NCBI RefSeq assembly: GCF_002776525.5
Contig: NC_045443.1
Location: 48,484,157-48,548,156, forward strand
Length of the DNA stretch: 64,000 bases
Direction: 5' to 3'
Source of the DNA: Piliocolobus tephrosceles
Lineage: Eukaryota > Chordata > Mammalia > Primates > Cercopithecidae
In this document: one piece after another, positions 52,352 through 63,592 of the stretch
Numbering within the stretch: position 1 is the stretch's first letter
Layout of the letters: every line of letters begins with the position of its first letter
The notes under the pieces: generated by a model
The model's input: only the letters and a program-made list of their open reading frames with translations
Databases searched by the model: none
What the model was told of the DNA's origin: nothing
Made by a program: the position numbers and the translations under genes

Positions 52352-52650
52352 CTTTTTTTTTTTTGAGATGGTCTTTCGCTCTTGTTGCCCAGACTGGAGT
52401 GCAATGGTGCAATCTTGGCTCAGTGCAACCTCCACCTCCCGGGTTCAAGCGATTCTCCTGCCTCAGCCTCCTGAGTAGCTGGAATTATAGGCGCCCACCA
52501 CCACACCCAGCTAATTTTTGTATTTTTTTTAGTAGAGACGGGGTTTCACTATATTGGCCAGGCTGGTCACGAACTCCTGACCTCAGGTGATCCACCCACC
52601 TCAGCCTCCCAAAGTGCTGGGATTACAGGCTTGAGCCACCGCATCCAGCC
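52352..52650 (-). repeat. Alu, second of two at one target site
   Basis: cactcgggaaccttttt at 52341, cactcgggaacttttt at 52651. Confidence 0.94.
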
Positions 52651-52886
52651 CACTCGGGAACTTTTTAAAGCACTCTGTGCCTTCAAATATAGTAAATGTC
52701 CACAGGAATAGGGCAGATGGACAGATTAGTGGATAGGTAGATCCTAAAGTAACCCAAAATGTATAACATAAAACTACTCCCACTGGGTTTGTGTTGTGGA
52801 CTGGTAGAGGTAGCAGCAAAGGGAAGACCCTGCCCACAGATGTGGTGAAATACAGCTTGGATCCTATAACTGCGTTTCTTCTAAAT

Positions 52887-53140
52887 CAGTGGTCCCCAAC
52901 TTTTTTGGCACCAGGGACCAGTTTCATGGAAGACAATTTTCCACGAACCAGGGTGGGGGATGGTTTCGAGATGATTCAAGGGCATTGTATTTATTGTGTA
53001 CATTATAATATATAGTGAACTAATTTACAACTCACTATAATGTAGAATCAGTGGGAGCCCTGAGCTTGTTTTCCTGCAGCTAGACGGTCCTGTCTGGAGG
53101 TGATGGGAGACAGTGACTGATGATCAGGCATAGGGACCCT
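52887..53140 (+). mobile_element. hAT-Charlie-type DNA transposon fragment, next to CELA1 3' end
   Basis: Starts with the terminal repeat cagtggtccccaactttttt, then ggcaccagggaccagtttca, agaatcagtgggagccctga. The other end is missing. Confidence 0.75.
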
Positions 53141-53177
53141 TGCTCTGGAGGGCTTAATTACAAATAGACACAGTATG

Positions 53178-53331
53178 ATAATGTATATCCAGTTTTATTT
53201 GCTTTTTTATCAAGGGCTCAATAGTCTTTTAGAATGTTTTTTACTTGATGATCGCAAGTCCTGTTGCAGATCTAAGAACTATTTTGGGAAGGTCATTGGA
53301 CTCAGGAAAATGTTCAGTTGGAGGCAATGGT
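53178..53331 (-). CDS. CELA1: CELA1 terminal exon: TIASN, stop and 3' UTR (human exon 8)
   Basis: After acceptor CTTCAG (53332-53337) the exon reads ACC ATT GCC TCC AAC TGA (53331-53314), then about 135 bp of 3' UTR closely like the known CELA1 mRNA end. Only the first 18 nt are coding; too short to appear as an ORF. The 3' end near 53178 is inferred from the poly(A) signal. Confidence 0.9.
53194..53199 (-). terminator. CELA1: CELA1 poly(A) signal AATAAA
   Basis: Minus-strand AATAAA inside GCAAATAAAACTGG, about 115 nt after the stop codon. Confidence 0.85.
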
Positions 53332-54895
53332 CTGAAGGAAAGACAGTTATGTCCACAGTCAGTAACTCCTGCCTACCTCCTTTCTTATTTCCTCAGGGTT
53401 CCAAGTTAAGTATGGTTTTGTACTGGGTTTATGGGAAGTTGACAGGGTGTGGAGGACAGGGCGGCAGGAAGTCAGCCTCAACTGTGATAGGACAGCTCAG
53501 TGTTATAGGTACATACCCAGAACACAGTGGCAAAGACAGACCTTAAAATGGCTGTGAGCCGGCCGGGCGCGGTGGCTCAAGCCTGTAATCCTAGCACTTT
53601 GGGAGGCCGAGACGGGTGGATCACAAGGTCAGGGGATCGAGACCACCCTGGCTAATACGGTGAAACCCCGTCTCTACTAAAGAATACAAAAAACTAGCCG
53701 GGCGACGAGGCGGGCGTCTGTAGTCCCAGCTACTTGGGAGGCGGAGGCAGGAGAATGGCGTAAACCTGGGAGGAGGAGCTTGCAGTGAGCTGAGATCCGG
53801 CCACCGCACTCCAGCCTGGGCGAGAGAGCCAGACTCCGTCTCAAAAAAAAAAAAAAAAAAAAAAAATGGCTGTGAGCCAAGATTAATACATAAGGCTCCA
53901 GAATGTGTTTGAAGGGTGGAGGGCACAGTGACATGTGTTGTGTGGCCTTTCTACCAGGTCAGTGTAGGCAGAGCCTCACCTAACTCTCAAGCATTATTTA
54001 AGGTGGTAAAACCTTTCAAAAATTAGAGTAGGCTTGGCGCTGTGGCGCTGTGGCTCATGCCTGTAATCCCAGCACTTTGGGTGGCAGGTGGATCACCTGA
54101 GGTCAGGAGTTCAAGACCAGCCTGACCTACATGGTGAAACCCAATCTCTACTAAAAATACAAAAAAAAAAAAAAATTTAGCCAGGTGTGGTGGTACATGC
54201 CTATAATCCCAACTACTTTGGGAGGCTGAGGCAGGAGAATCACTTGAACCCAGGAGGCAGAGGCTGCAGTGAGCCGAGATTAAGCCACTGCACTCCAGCC
54301 TGGGTGACAGACTGAGACTCCGTCTCAAACAAAAAGTTAGAGCAAATTATCCTAATGTCCTTAGAAAGACCTTGTGGGAGAGGAAGTCGGTGCCTCCTTC
54401 CCTTGCCTAGGAGTACGCAGGCCTTTCAGAACCTGTTTTTCCCTGGGCTTCGACTTAGAAAGGCACTGATATGTGCCTGGTTCAGATTTGATGTTGCCAC
54501 TGTCTTACCCTAAGCAATAAATAATACAGTAAAGTCTGCTCTGTGCGTATGTGGAGGGGAGGGAATTCAGGATGGCAGCATTATTGAGGGAAAGTATGCT
54601 ATGGAAGGAAGAGAAGGGAGTAAACACATGAATGTAGTAAGGAAGATGACGGCTTGCCCAGTCCATCCAACTTTTGTTCCCCAACCCAGCCAGTGTGTGA
54701 GTCTCCAGGTGACCCCATTTCAACCCATCATTTGAGAGGACTCACTTTATTTATCCAGGAAATGTAAGCAGAGACCCGGGTGAAGACTGTAGGCTTCTTG
54801 GAAACATTACAACCCTGCTTGGACACAAAGCTGGTCACTCCATGGACAGAATACTTGCCATTCACCAAGCAATGGAGGGGACCCCCAGAATCACC
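53314..54895 (-). CDS. CELA1: CELA1, chymotrypsin-like elastase 1, 3' part only (last two coding exons)
   Basis: Secreted S1-family serine protease. Two exons are visible, 54746-54895 and 53314-53331, joined in phase 0. They encode GDSGGPLHCLVNGKYSVHGV, TSFVSKQGCNVSKKPTVFTR and VSAYISWINKTIASN, then stop. The catalytic Ser is in GDSGGP; the SFVS and KPTVFTRV segments carry the Val and Thr that narrow the elastase S1 pocket. The fit to the CELA1 C-terminus is close, and synteny with BIN2 agrees. Exons with signal peptide, His and Asp were looked for up to the right edge and not found, so they probably lie beyond it. No damage is seen in the visible part. Confidence 0.93.
53561..53862 (+). repeat. 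AluYR-type with perfect 16-bp TSD in the last CELA1 intron
   Basis: aaaatggctgtgagcc at 53545-53560 and 53863-53878. Confidence 0.95.
54031..54332 (+). repeat. Alu
   Basis: aaaaattagagta / aaaaagttagagca; head contains a small gcgctgtg duplication. Confidence 0.9.
54340..54745. other. CELA1: Unique part of the last CELA1 intron
   Basis: Nothing further recognised. Confidence 0.45.
54746..54895 (-). CDS. CELA1: CELA1 exon with catalytic serine (human exon 7)
   Basis: 150 nt, 50 codons, starting exactly at GDSGGP after CCCTGCAG and ending ATAAATAAA|GTGAGT (WINK). Two cysteines (HCLV and GCNV) and an NVS sequon are present. Reading on past the donor gives a stop nine bases or so later, which is intronic. 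Confidence 0.93.
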
Positions 54896-55543
54896 CTGCA
54901 GGGAGGAGAAACAGAGTCCTGACACTCCAGATCTTTGGGCTTTTGCTTGCACTCCCCCCGCCCTGTGTCTCTGGTTGTGAAATTCTGTACAGTTTTAAAG
55001 CTCCAATGCAAATCTCCACTTCCTTCATGTCCCCACAATCAAAATGAATCTCTTCTTCCTTTCTAAACAACCACAATACTTCTTCTCTTTTGCTGCACTT
55101 CTTTCATGTTCTGCCTTGTATTTTGGTTTCATAATTTGTTTCTGCCTCCCACACATGTCTATGAGCTTCCTGAGACAAAAACTCTTACCAAGATCTTTCC
55201 TCTCCACAATGCTAGCATAGAACTTTAAACATCTAAAGTTCAGTTGCTTTTATTGGCTTAAATTGAACTTGGGGTGGCAAAAATAGGGCATTCTAATAAT
55301 TTCTTTATCCCCAGCATTTACACCAATGGATATAATTAGACCAAGTATTTAGACTTGGTAGTCAACACATGCTAAACTAAACTGGAATGAAGAGGAAAGT
55401 GATGTATTGGGTTAGTGCTCAATCGGGAACCTGGGTTTATGGAGTATGATCTTGCCTCCCTTCTTACTCAGCTTCCAGAATGCCAGGTCCATAATGCCAC
55501 ACATAAAACGGGAAGATACTTCTCTGGAAAAACTGAACAGCCC
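54896..55543. other. CELA1: Unique part of CELA1 intron upstream of the catalytic-Ser exon
   Basis: About 650 bp; searched for the preceding CELA1 exon (expected to end ...SGCQ), not found. Confidence 0.5.
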
Positions 55544-55848
55544 GCCGGGCACAGTGGCTCACGCCTGTAATCCCAGCACTTTGGGAGGCCGAGGCAGGTG
55601 GATCACGTGGTCAGGAGATTGAGACCATCTTGAATAACACGGTGAAACCCTGTCTCTACTAAAAATAAAAAATAAAAACAATTAGCCGGGCGTGGTGGCA
55701 GGCACCTGTAGTCCCAGCTACTCAGGAGGCTAAGACAGAAGAATGGCATGAACCTGGGAGGCGGAGCTTGTAGTGAGCCAAGATCGCGCCACTGCACTCT
55801 AGGCTGGGCGACAGAGTGAGACTCTTGTCTCAAAAAACAAAACAAAAC
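55544..55848 (+). repeat. AluY-like with perfect 15-bp TSD
   Basis: aaaactgaacagccc at 55529-55543 and 55849-55863. Confidence 0.95.
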
Positions 55849-56150
55849 AAAACTGAACAGCCCAAGAGGAAAGACCTGAAGATACTGACATTGGAGGTCC
55901 TCCACGAAAGTGGCCTAGCCAGATCGTCTGACAGAGAATCCACTATTGATGAACCCCATCTGAGGCTCAGAGCTACCAATCAGCCCACCCATTCTAGATA
56001 AAAATACCACCCCCAGTCTGAAAAAAGCAGATGGTTAAGGATCACTAAACATCTAAAGAATGCCTCTAATATAAAAATAAAGATTGAAACAAAGAAACAA
56101 GGAGCTAAATAAAAAATGAAGGCAACCAAGAAATAAAACCATCACTAATA

Positions 56151-56452
56151 GGCCAGGCACGGTGGCTCACACCTGTAATCCCAGCACTTTGGGAGGCTGA
56201 GGTGGGCAGATCACCTGAGATCAGGAGTTCAAGACCAGCCTGGCCAACATAGTGAAACCCCATCTCTACTAAAAATACAAAAATTGGCCGGGCCTAGTGG
56301 CACATGCCTGTAATCCCAGCTACTCAGGAGGCTGAGGCAGGAGAATCGCTTGAACCCAGGAGCTGGAGATTGCAATGAGCTGAGATTGTATCACTGCACT
56401 CCAGCCTGGGCGACAGAGCAAGACTCCATCTCAAACAAAACAAAACAAAAAA
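56151..56452 (+). repeat. Alu
   Basis: aggccaggcacggtggctca to CAAAA-unit tail; actaat flanks. Confidence 0.92.
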
Positions 56453-57633
56453 CACGACTAATATGCATCCATGATAGAAGAATGGCATACTACTAAACAG
56501 AACATTCAGACAGCAAAAAGAGCCTTTGGAAATTATAAATTTGATAGATTTAGAAATGATAGACTAGAAGACTTGGAATATAAGGTAGAATAAACAAGAC
56601 ATAGAGAAAATAAGAGGACCAGCTTAGGAGGTAAACATGTGAATGACAGAAATTCTAGAAAGAGAAAAGAAAATAGAGTGGGAGGAAATCAACAAATAAA
56701 CAACATTTTCTGGATCAAAGGTCTGGAGTTTCCAGGAAAACCCACCCATTAAGTGTCCCTCACAATGAATGCAAATAGATCCACATAGACCACTAGGTCA
56801 AGAGAAGATGATACAGGTCACTTAACAAATTAGTGGAGAGTGTGTGGGGTTGAATTAATGAAAAATTGACTATATTAAGCAAATAAAAAAGATACTTATT
56901 AACAGGGAAAATTGAAAAGTTGTGCAGTGAGGGCTGACCATGGTGGTTTAGGACTGTAATCCCAGCACTTCGGGAGACTGAGGCAGGAGCACTGCTTAAG
57001 CTGAAGCCAGGAGTTTGAGACAAGCCTGGGCTACAAAGCGAGACCCCCATCTCTATAAAAAATTTTTTTTAAATCAGCTGAGTGTGGTGGCATGTGCCTG
57101 TCTTCCTGGCTACTCAGGAGACTGAGGTGGGAGGATTTCTTGAGCCCAGAAATTCAAGGCTGCAGTGAGCTGTGATTGTCTACTACTATACTCCAGTCTG
57201 GGTGACAGAGTAAGATCCTGTCTCAAAAAAAAAAAAAAAAAAAAAAAAAGTTATGCAGCAAATGAAAAGTAAACCTAGAATATATTACATGATTTTGTTG
57301 TAAATAGTATTTTGTATAATCATAGTAAATACCGAATGTTGATCTAACCAAAATATTTTGAGAGGTTGAGGTGGTGATCAGAAAATGTCATGCTTGGAGG
57401 GCAGGTATATGTATATAAAAAATGGAGAGAATCACATCTGCCATAATGTCTGAACTGAAAAATAGCAGTGTAAGTATGTAATTTTAAAGATATAGATGTA
57501 GACACCAAAAGAATCAGCTGAAGAGTTGAAAGTGGCCTCCCGTGGGATGGGAGAACTAGAGTAGCTATTCTTTTCCATTATTGAGCTCCATAATCTTATT
57601 TGCCAACTTAACCTACAATAAAAAGTAAAACTT
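56453..57633. mobile_element. Possible old L1/HAL1 remnants around an Alu
   Basis: 56453-56930 and 57246-57633 are A-rich with L1-like phrases (aggaaatcaacaaataaaca, catttcagattgg-like ends). Assignment is weak. Confidence 0.3.
56931..57245 (+). repeat. Alu with TSD
   Basis: aaaagttgtgcag / aaaagttatgcag at 56915 and 57246; A25 tail. Confidence 0.92.
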
Positions 57634-57914
57634 GGGGCCAGGTGTGGTGGCTTACACCTGTAATCCCAGCACTTTGGGAGGCCGAGGTGGGCGGATCACG
57701 TGAGGCTAGGAGTTTGAGACCAGCCTGGCCAACATAACGAAACCCCGACTCTACTAAAAATACAAAAAAAATTAGCCAGGTATGGTGCCTATCATCTCAG
57801 CTACTGAGGAGGCTGAGGCACAAGAACCCAGGAGGAGGAGGTTGCAGTGAGCTGAGATTACCCCACTGTACTCCAGCCTGGGCGACAGAACAAGACTCTG
57901 TCTCAAAAACAAAC
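57634..57914 (+). repeat. Alu with perfect 13-bp TSD
   Basis: aaaagtaaaactt at 57621-57633 and 57915-57927; right arm shortened. Confidence 0.95.
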
Positions 57915-57976
57915 AAAAGTAAAACTTAAAAAAAAAAAAACTAGGGAAAATTTCAAATTGGGATAATTCTGTATGT

Positions 57977-58140
57977 GTGTTTGTTTTGTTTTGAGACGGG
58001 AGTCTCGCTCTGTCACCCAGGCTGGAGTGCAGTAGTGCCATTTCGGCTCACTGCAACCACCACCTCCCGGGTTCAAGTGATTCTCCTGCCTCGCCCTCCA
58101 GAGTAGCTGGGACTACAGACGTGTGGTCCCATGCCCCGTT
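57977..58140 (-). repeat. Alu part (5' end missing)
   Basis: gagacgggagtctcgctctg to catgccccgttaa, then cut by the next Alu's T tract. Confidence 0.85.
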
Positions 58141-58144
58141 AAAT

Positions 58145-58443
58145 TTTTTTTTTTTTTTTTTGAGACGGAGTTTCACTCTTGTTGCCCAGGCTGGAGTGTA
58201 ATGGCACAATCTCAGCTCACTGCAACCTCCACCTCCCAGGTTCAAGAAATTCTCCTGCCTCAGCCTCCCAAGTAGCTGGGATTACAGGCATAAGCCACCA
58301 CACCCGGCTAAATTTTGTATTTTTAGTAGAGACGGGGTTTCCCCATGTTGGTCAGACTGGTCTTGAACTCTTGACCTCAGGTGATCCATCCCCTGTGGCC
58401 TCCTAAAGTGCTGGGATTACAGACATGAGCCACTGAGCCTGAC
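58145..58443 (-). repeat. Alu
   Basis: gagacggagtttcactcttg to cactgagcctgac. Confidence 0.93.
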
Positions 58444-58445
58444 TT

Positions 58446-58732
58446 TTTTTTTTTTTTTTTAAAGACAGAGCCTCTGCCCAGGCTGGAGAGCAGTGGTATG
58501 ATCATAGCTCACCGCACTCTCAATCTCAGCTCAAGCAGTCCTCCCACTTCAGTATCCCAAGTAGCTGGGACCACAGTGTGCGCCACCTTGCCTGGCTAAT
58601 TTTTTAAATTTTTGCAGAGACAGGGTCTCCCTATGTTGCTGAGGCTAATCTCTAACTACTGAGTTTAAGTGATCCTCCCACCTCAGCCTCCCAAAGTGCT
58701 GGGATTATAGGCATGAGCCACCGTGCCCAGCC
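58446..58732 (-). repeat. Alu, old
   Basis: aagacagagcctctgcccag to ccaccgtgcccagcc; third of a head-to-tail row. Confidence 0.88.
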
Positions 58733-58734
58733 AG

Positions 58735-59465
58735 GGGTAATTATTTTAAAGTGGAGCTACCTGTACTCGACCCTAACTGCTATTTAGGAAAGGATGTTTT
58801 TTTTAGATTATTGTACTCAAAACAAAACAGTCTCTTCCACCTAAATTCTATTAGGGATTCGAGAGTATTTCAGGGGCTAGAGGAATGATAGATAAATGAA
58901 TTGTATATAATACTACTGTCTTGTACTAATTGACCTGAAAAGAGACCAAGCCTCTGGAGAGCTGGAGGGTGGGGCTGAGGATTTTAGAGCAGAAGGAATA
59001 GTTGGAAGAGAACTCAGTAGGGATGGGCTGATTGAAATGGGAGATTCTAAGTGAATCCAGTCTGAGGAGAAGGGTTGGAGACCCAGAACTCTGAAAGCCC
59101 AGAAGACACAGTATTTGAGAAACTCCAGTGGGGAGAGACCTGCCTCTGAGAATTGTCAATTTGGAGTGGCAGCCAGAAGAAAAATACTCGTTTTTTAGAG
59201 CTCAGGGCTTATGGGAGAGCACAGCCATATGTATTCACTCAGAAAGGTTAAACCTTAGGAAGTTATAGGTGAAGCTGGCTGATGAGGGCCTAGAAGAGGT
59301 TGCATTATGCATTAGTCTCTCTATTTTACCCCTTATTTCCAGGTAGAGTCCCTGGGATACAGAACTTTTAAATGTTAATACCAGGAAAGTCTAGGGCAAA
59401 CTAGGATGAATTGGCTAGTTTATTTCCATTGTTCTTTACACTCATACACCCAAAAAACTTTTTAA
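58735..59465. other. Unique part of CELA1 intron
   Basis: About 730 bp; no CELA1 exon or repeat recognised. Confidence 0.45.
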
Positions 59466-59469
59466 TCCT

Positions 59470-59763
59470 TTTTTTTTTTTTTGAGACGGAGTCTTGCTTT
59501 GTCGCCCAGGTTGGAGTGCAGTGGCGCGATCTCGGATCACTGCAAACTCTGCCTCCCGGGTTCACACCATTCTCCTTCCTCAGCCTCCCTAGTAGCTGAG
59601 ACTGCAGGCACCCGCCACCACGCCTGGCTAATTTTTTGTATTTTTAGTAGAGACAGGGTTTTACCATGTTAGCCAGGATGGTCTCGATCTCCCAACCTTG
59701 TGATCTGCCCACCTTGGCCTCCCAAAGCACTGGGATTACAGGCATCAGCGACGGCGCCTGGCC
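59470..59763 (-). repeat. AluY-like
   Basis: gagacggagtcttgctttgt to gacggcgcctggcc. Confidence 0.93.
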
Positions 59764-60280
59764 TAACCCTTTCATTTTATAGTTTCAGCCAGCCTGCCAG
59801 CCTCCTGCTAGCTTCTCTTTCTCCTCTATCTAGTTTGGACCTTGCAGTTGATCTGTAATCCTGTCCTTTTACCCCAATCATACAGGAAATTGTCTTTGAG
59901 TAAAACAGAGTGAATCATATACCCATGTGGTCATAGTCTGGTCTCCAAACAACCAATCAGCAATATCTTGGAAGACAATCCTCCCATTCACATTAACTAT
60001 TCCAGACCCATACAACCCTGTCCCCTTCATTTTCAGCAGTCAAATTGACTCCTCCTAGTTCATGAGTAACTACAAGCAATAATGTAGAACACCTGCCAAT
60101 GTTCGGCTACCTTTTCTGCAAAAATCCTGCAAACTGTTCCATGTCTGTGTCCACATCTGGTATCCCTCTTCCTGTTCAGAGCCAGCTCCATCTGTGCTCT
60201 TAGTTCCATATCTTTCTTCTCCTGTGGGATCTTGTGCCATCCATTATTATTATTACCTCTCTCTGACTACAGGATTCTTT
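59764..60280. other. Unique part of CELA1 intron
   Basis: No exon recognised. Confidence 0.45.
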
Positions 60281-60297
60281 CCTTTCTGCCTATTTAT

Positions 60298-60609
60298 TTA
60301 TTTATTTTTTTTTTTTTTTTTTTTTTTTTTTGAGGCGGAGTCTTGCTCTGTCGCCCGGACTGGAGTGCAGTGGCCGGATCTCAGCTCACTGCAAGCTCCG
60401 CCTCCCAGGTTTACGCCATTCTCCTGCCTCAGCCTCCCGAGTAGCTGAGACTACAGGCGCCCGCCACCTCGCCCGGCTAGTTTTTTTTTTTTAGTAGAGA
60501 CGGGGTTTCACCGTGTTAGCCAGGATGGTCTTGATCTCCTGACCTCGTGATCCGCCCGTCTCGGCCTCCCAAAGTGCTGGGATTACAGGCTTGAGCCACC
60601 GCGCCCGGC
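60298..60609 (-). repeat. AluYR-type with perfect 17-bp TSD
   Basis: cctttctgcctatttat at 60281-60297 and 60610-60626; ggccggatctcagctcactg. Confidence 0.95.
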
Positions 60610-60641
60610 CCTTTCTGCCTATTTATGCACTCAGTTTTCTT

Positions 60642-60938
60642 TTCTCTTTTCTTTTTTGGGACGGAGTCTCACTCTGTCGCCCAGGCTGGAGTACAGTGGC
60701 GCGATCTCGGCTCACTGCAAGCTCTGCCTCCTAGGTTCAAGCAATTCTCCTGCCTCAGCCTCCTGAGTAGCTGGGATTACAGGCACGTGCCACCATGCCT
60801 GGCCAATTTTTTGTATTTTTAGTAGAGACAGGGTTTCACCATGCTGGCCAGGCTGGTCTCGGACTCCTGACCTTGTGATCCGCCTGCCACGGCCTCCCAA
60901 AGCACTGGGATTACAGGTGTGAGCCACTGCGCCCGGCC
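60642..60938 (-). repeat. Alu
   Basis: gggacggagtctcactctgt to cactgcgcccggcc, 15 bp past the previous TSD. Confidence 0.93.
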
Positions 60939-61012
60939 AATTTTTTTCTCTTAGAAGATCCATTCCCTCCTTGACTTGCTGTCCTTAAAGCTACCAGACA
61001 TTTTTGTTCTCC

Positions 61013-61600
61013 CTTTTTTTTTGTCCTCTTTTGAGACAGGGTCTCACTCTGGTCCCAGGCTGGAGTGCAGTGGTGCGATCATAGCTCACTGCAGCCTCGA
61101 ACTCCTCGGCTCAAGTGATCTTTCCACCTCAGCCTTCCAAGTAGCTGGGCACTCCACCACATCCAGCTAATTTTTTTTTTTTTTGAGACAGAGTCTTGCT
61201 CTGTTGCTCAGGCTGGAGTGCAGTGGCACAATCTCTGCTCACTGCAAGCTCCACCTCCAGGGTTCATGACATTCTCCTGCCTCAGCCTCCCCAGCAGCTG
61301 GGACTACAGGCGTCTGCCACCACGCCCGGCTAATTTTTCGTATTTCAGTAGAGACGGGGTTTCACCGTGTTAGCCAGGATGGTCTCGATCTCCTGACTTC
61401 ATGATCTGCCCATCTCGGCCTCTCAAAGTGCTGGGATTACAGGCATGAGCCACTGTACCTTGCCTAATTTTTAAAATTTTGTAGAGATGAAGTCTCCCTA
61501 TGTTTCCCAGGGTGGTCTCTAACTCCTGGGCTCAAGTGATCCTCCTACCTCAATCTGCCAAAATCTTGGGATTATAGGCATGAGCCACTACACCTGGCCA
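61013..61600 (-). repeat. Alu split by a nested Alu
   Basis: Parts 61013-61170 and 61464-61600, broken at the central ctaattttt linker. Confidence 0.9.
61171..61463 (-). repeat. AluY-like nested in Alu
   Basis: gagacagagtcttgctctgt to cactgtaccttgc; ctaattttt on both sides. Confidence 0.92.
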
Positions 61601-62022
61601 GTTATATTTCTTATTGCCTCTTTATTCCTTACCCTTCAGACAAGCTTCTGCCCTCACCACTCCACTGAAACTGCTCTTGCCAAGGTTACAATTGCCAGAG
61701 TGGCCACTTTCAGCTCTTATCTACTGTGGCTTCTGGGTGAATTGTATATTATGTGATATCTGTAAGTACTTCCTGAGATTTCATAATACCCTTATTACCA
61801 GATTTTTATCTTACATCTACTTCTCCTTTCTTAGATCCTAGTTGTTTCTTTGTCCTCCACCTATCCCTGAAACACTCAAGTATTTATGTTCTGACAGTTC
61901 TTTCCCAACCCACTGCTCTTTTCTCATTCAACAGTTTTTCCCTGGGATGGGATCTGATTTGTTCTCAGTGGGTATCTTTAGCCCAGTTCTTCCCCGAGGC
62001 CCCACTCTTTCTATCTAATTTC
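61601..62022. other. Unique part of CELA1 intron
   Basis: 61680-62000 is pyrimidine-rich; no exon recognised. Confidence 0.4.
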
Positions 62023-62023
62023 T

Positions 62024-62319
62024 TGGCCAGGCGTGGTGGCTCATGCCTGTAATCCCAGCACTTTGGGAGGCTGAGGTCAGGAGTTCAAGACTTAGCCTGG
62101 CCAACATGGGGAAATCCCATCTCTGCTAAAAATACAAAAAATAGCCAGGCATGGTGGCACATGTCTGTAATCCCAGCTACTCAGGAGCCTGAGGTAGTAG
62201 ACTCACTTGAGCCCATGAGACAGAGGTGGCAATGAGCTGAGATAGCGCTACTGCACTCCAGCCTGAGGGTGAGAGAGGGAGACTCAAACACAAACAAACA
62301 AACAAACAAACAAAAGACA
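62024..62319 (+). repeat. Alu
   Basis: aatttctt flanks; (CAAA)n tail. Confidence 0.92.
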
Positions 62320-62499
62320 ACAAATTTCTTACCAGTTGCTATACCTGAATTTCAGGTATAGATCTCAGACAAAGCTTGTCCGGAACCAGACTCATCATCT
62401 TCTCTCTCAAACTCTGTAAATCTTGTCTCAGGGCAACAATGCCCTCCCCCAAATCACTTAAACCAGATGCTTGACTGTTGTTCGAGATCCTACTCCTTC

Positions 62500-62800
62500 C
62501 CTCCTCCGGTTCCTGTCACCACTGCCTTAATTCAGGCCCTCAAACTTCTTGCCTAGATCATTGCAATAGCCCTCTAAGCAATCTCCCTGCCTTTCTTGCC
62601 TTCTTCAAAAACATGCCTAAAGAACACTTCTAAAAGGTGAATCTGGTTGTACTAGTCCCCTGTTCAGAAGTCTTCGATGGCTTCCCAATGCCCAAGAGAT
62701 AAGGTTCATGTCCCCAAGCCTGGCATTTGAAGCCCTGACTTGTACGGCTCTTGCTTGCCTCTCTAGTCTTGCCTCTTGACATTTCCTAGTATGGTGGTAG
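62500..62800 (+). mobile_element. L2 fragment
   Basis: caccactgccttaattcagg, agatcattgcaatagccctc, gatggcttcccaatgcccaa. Confidence 0.75.
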
Positions 62801-62815
62801 CTTCTATTCTAGCCC

Positions 62816-63300
62816 AGGGGTCGGCAAACCTCTTCTGTTAAGGGCCAAATAGTACATATTTCAGGCTTTGCAGGCCATACAGTCTTGGTTGCAACTACTT
62901 TGTGTTGTAGTACAAAAGCAGCCATAGGCTGGGCATAGTGCCTCACGCCTATAATCCCCATACTCTAGAAGGCCAAGGCAGGAGGATTGCTTGAGGCCAG
63001 GAGTTCAAGACCAGCCCGGGCATCATAGTGAGACCTTGTCACTACCAAAAACAAAACAAAATTAGCTGGCTGTGATGGCATGTGAATGTGATCCTAGCTG
63101 CTTGGGAGGCTGAGGTGGGAGGACCATTTGAGCCCAGGAAGTTGAGGCTGCAGTGAGCCAAGATGGCACCACTGCACTCCAGCCAGAGTGATGGAGCAAG
63201 ACCTTATCTCTTCAAAAAAAAAAAGCAGCCATAAACAGTTTGTAAATGAGCAACTGTGACTGTGTTCCAATGAAATGTTATTTATGGGCACTGAAATTGT
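62816..63300 (+). mobile_element. hAT-type DNA transposon remnant split by an Alu
   Basis: caggggtcggcaaacctctt, gggccaaatagtacatattt, then after the Alu gtaaatgagcaactgtgact and gttccaatgaaatgttattt. Confidence 0.75.
62937..63220 (+). repeat. Alu within hAT, perfect 13-bp TSD
   Basis: aaaagcagccata at 62924-62936 and 63221-63233. Confidence 0.95.
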
Positions 63301-63369
63301 ATATATTTTTCATGTGTCATGACATATTATTATTCTGATTTTTTTTCCTTGCCATTAATAAATGTAATA

Positions 63370-63592
63370 ATCCCAGCCTGGACAACATGGTGAAACCCTG
63401 TCTCTACAAAAAACACAAAAAATTAGCTGGGTGTGGTGGTGTGTGCCTGTAGTCCCAGCTACTAGGGAGGCTGAGGTGGGAAAATCACTTGAGCCCAGGA
63501 GGCAGAGGTTGCAGTGAACCATGATGGTACAACTGCACTCCAGCCTGGGCAACACAGTGAGACCCTGTCTCAAAACAAACAAACAAACAAAA
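63370..63592 (+). repeat. Alu, 5'-truncated
   Basis: Begins cagcctggacaacatggtga; CAAA-unit tail. Confidence 0.88.

Noticed and set aside
54728..54745. Stop codon at 54728 as the end of CELA1
   Set aside because: It lies after a good donor (AAA|GTGAGT), and the true terminal exon with TIASN stop is found at 53314-53331.
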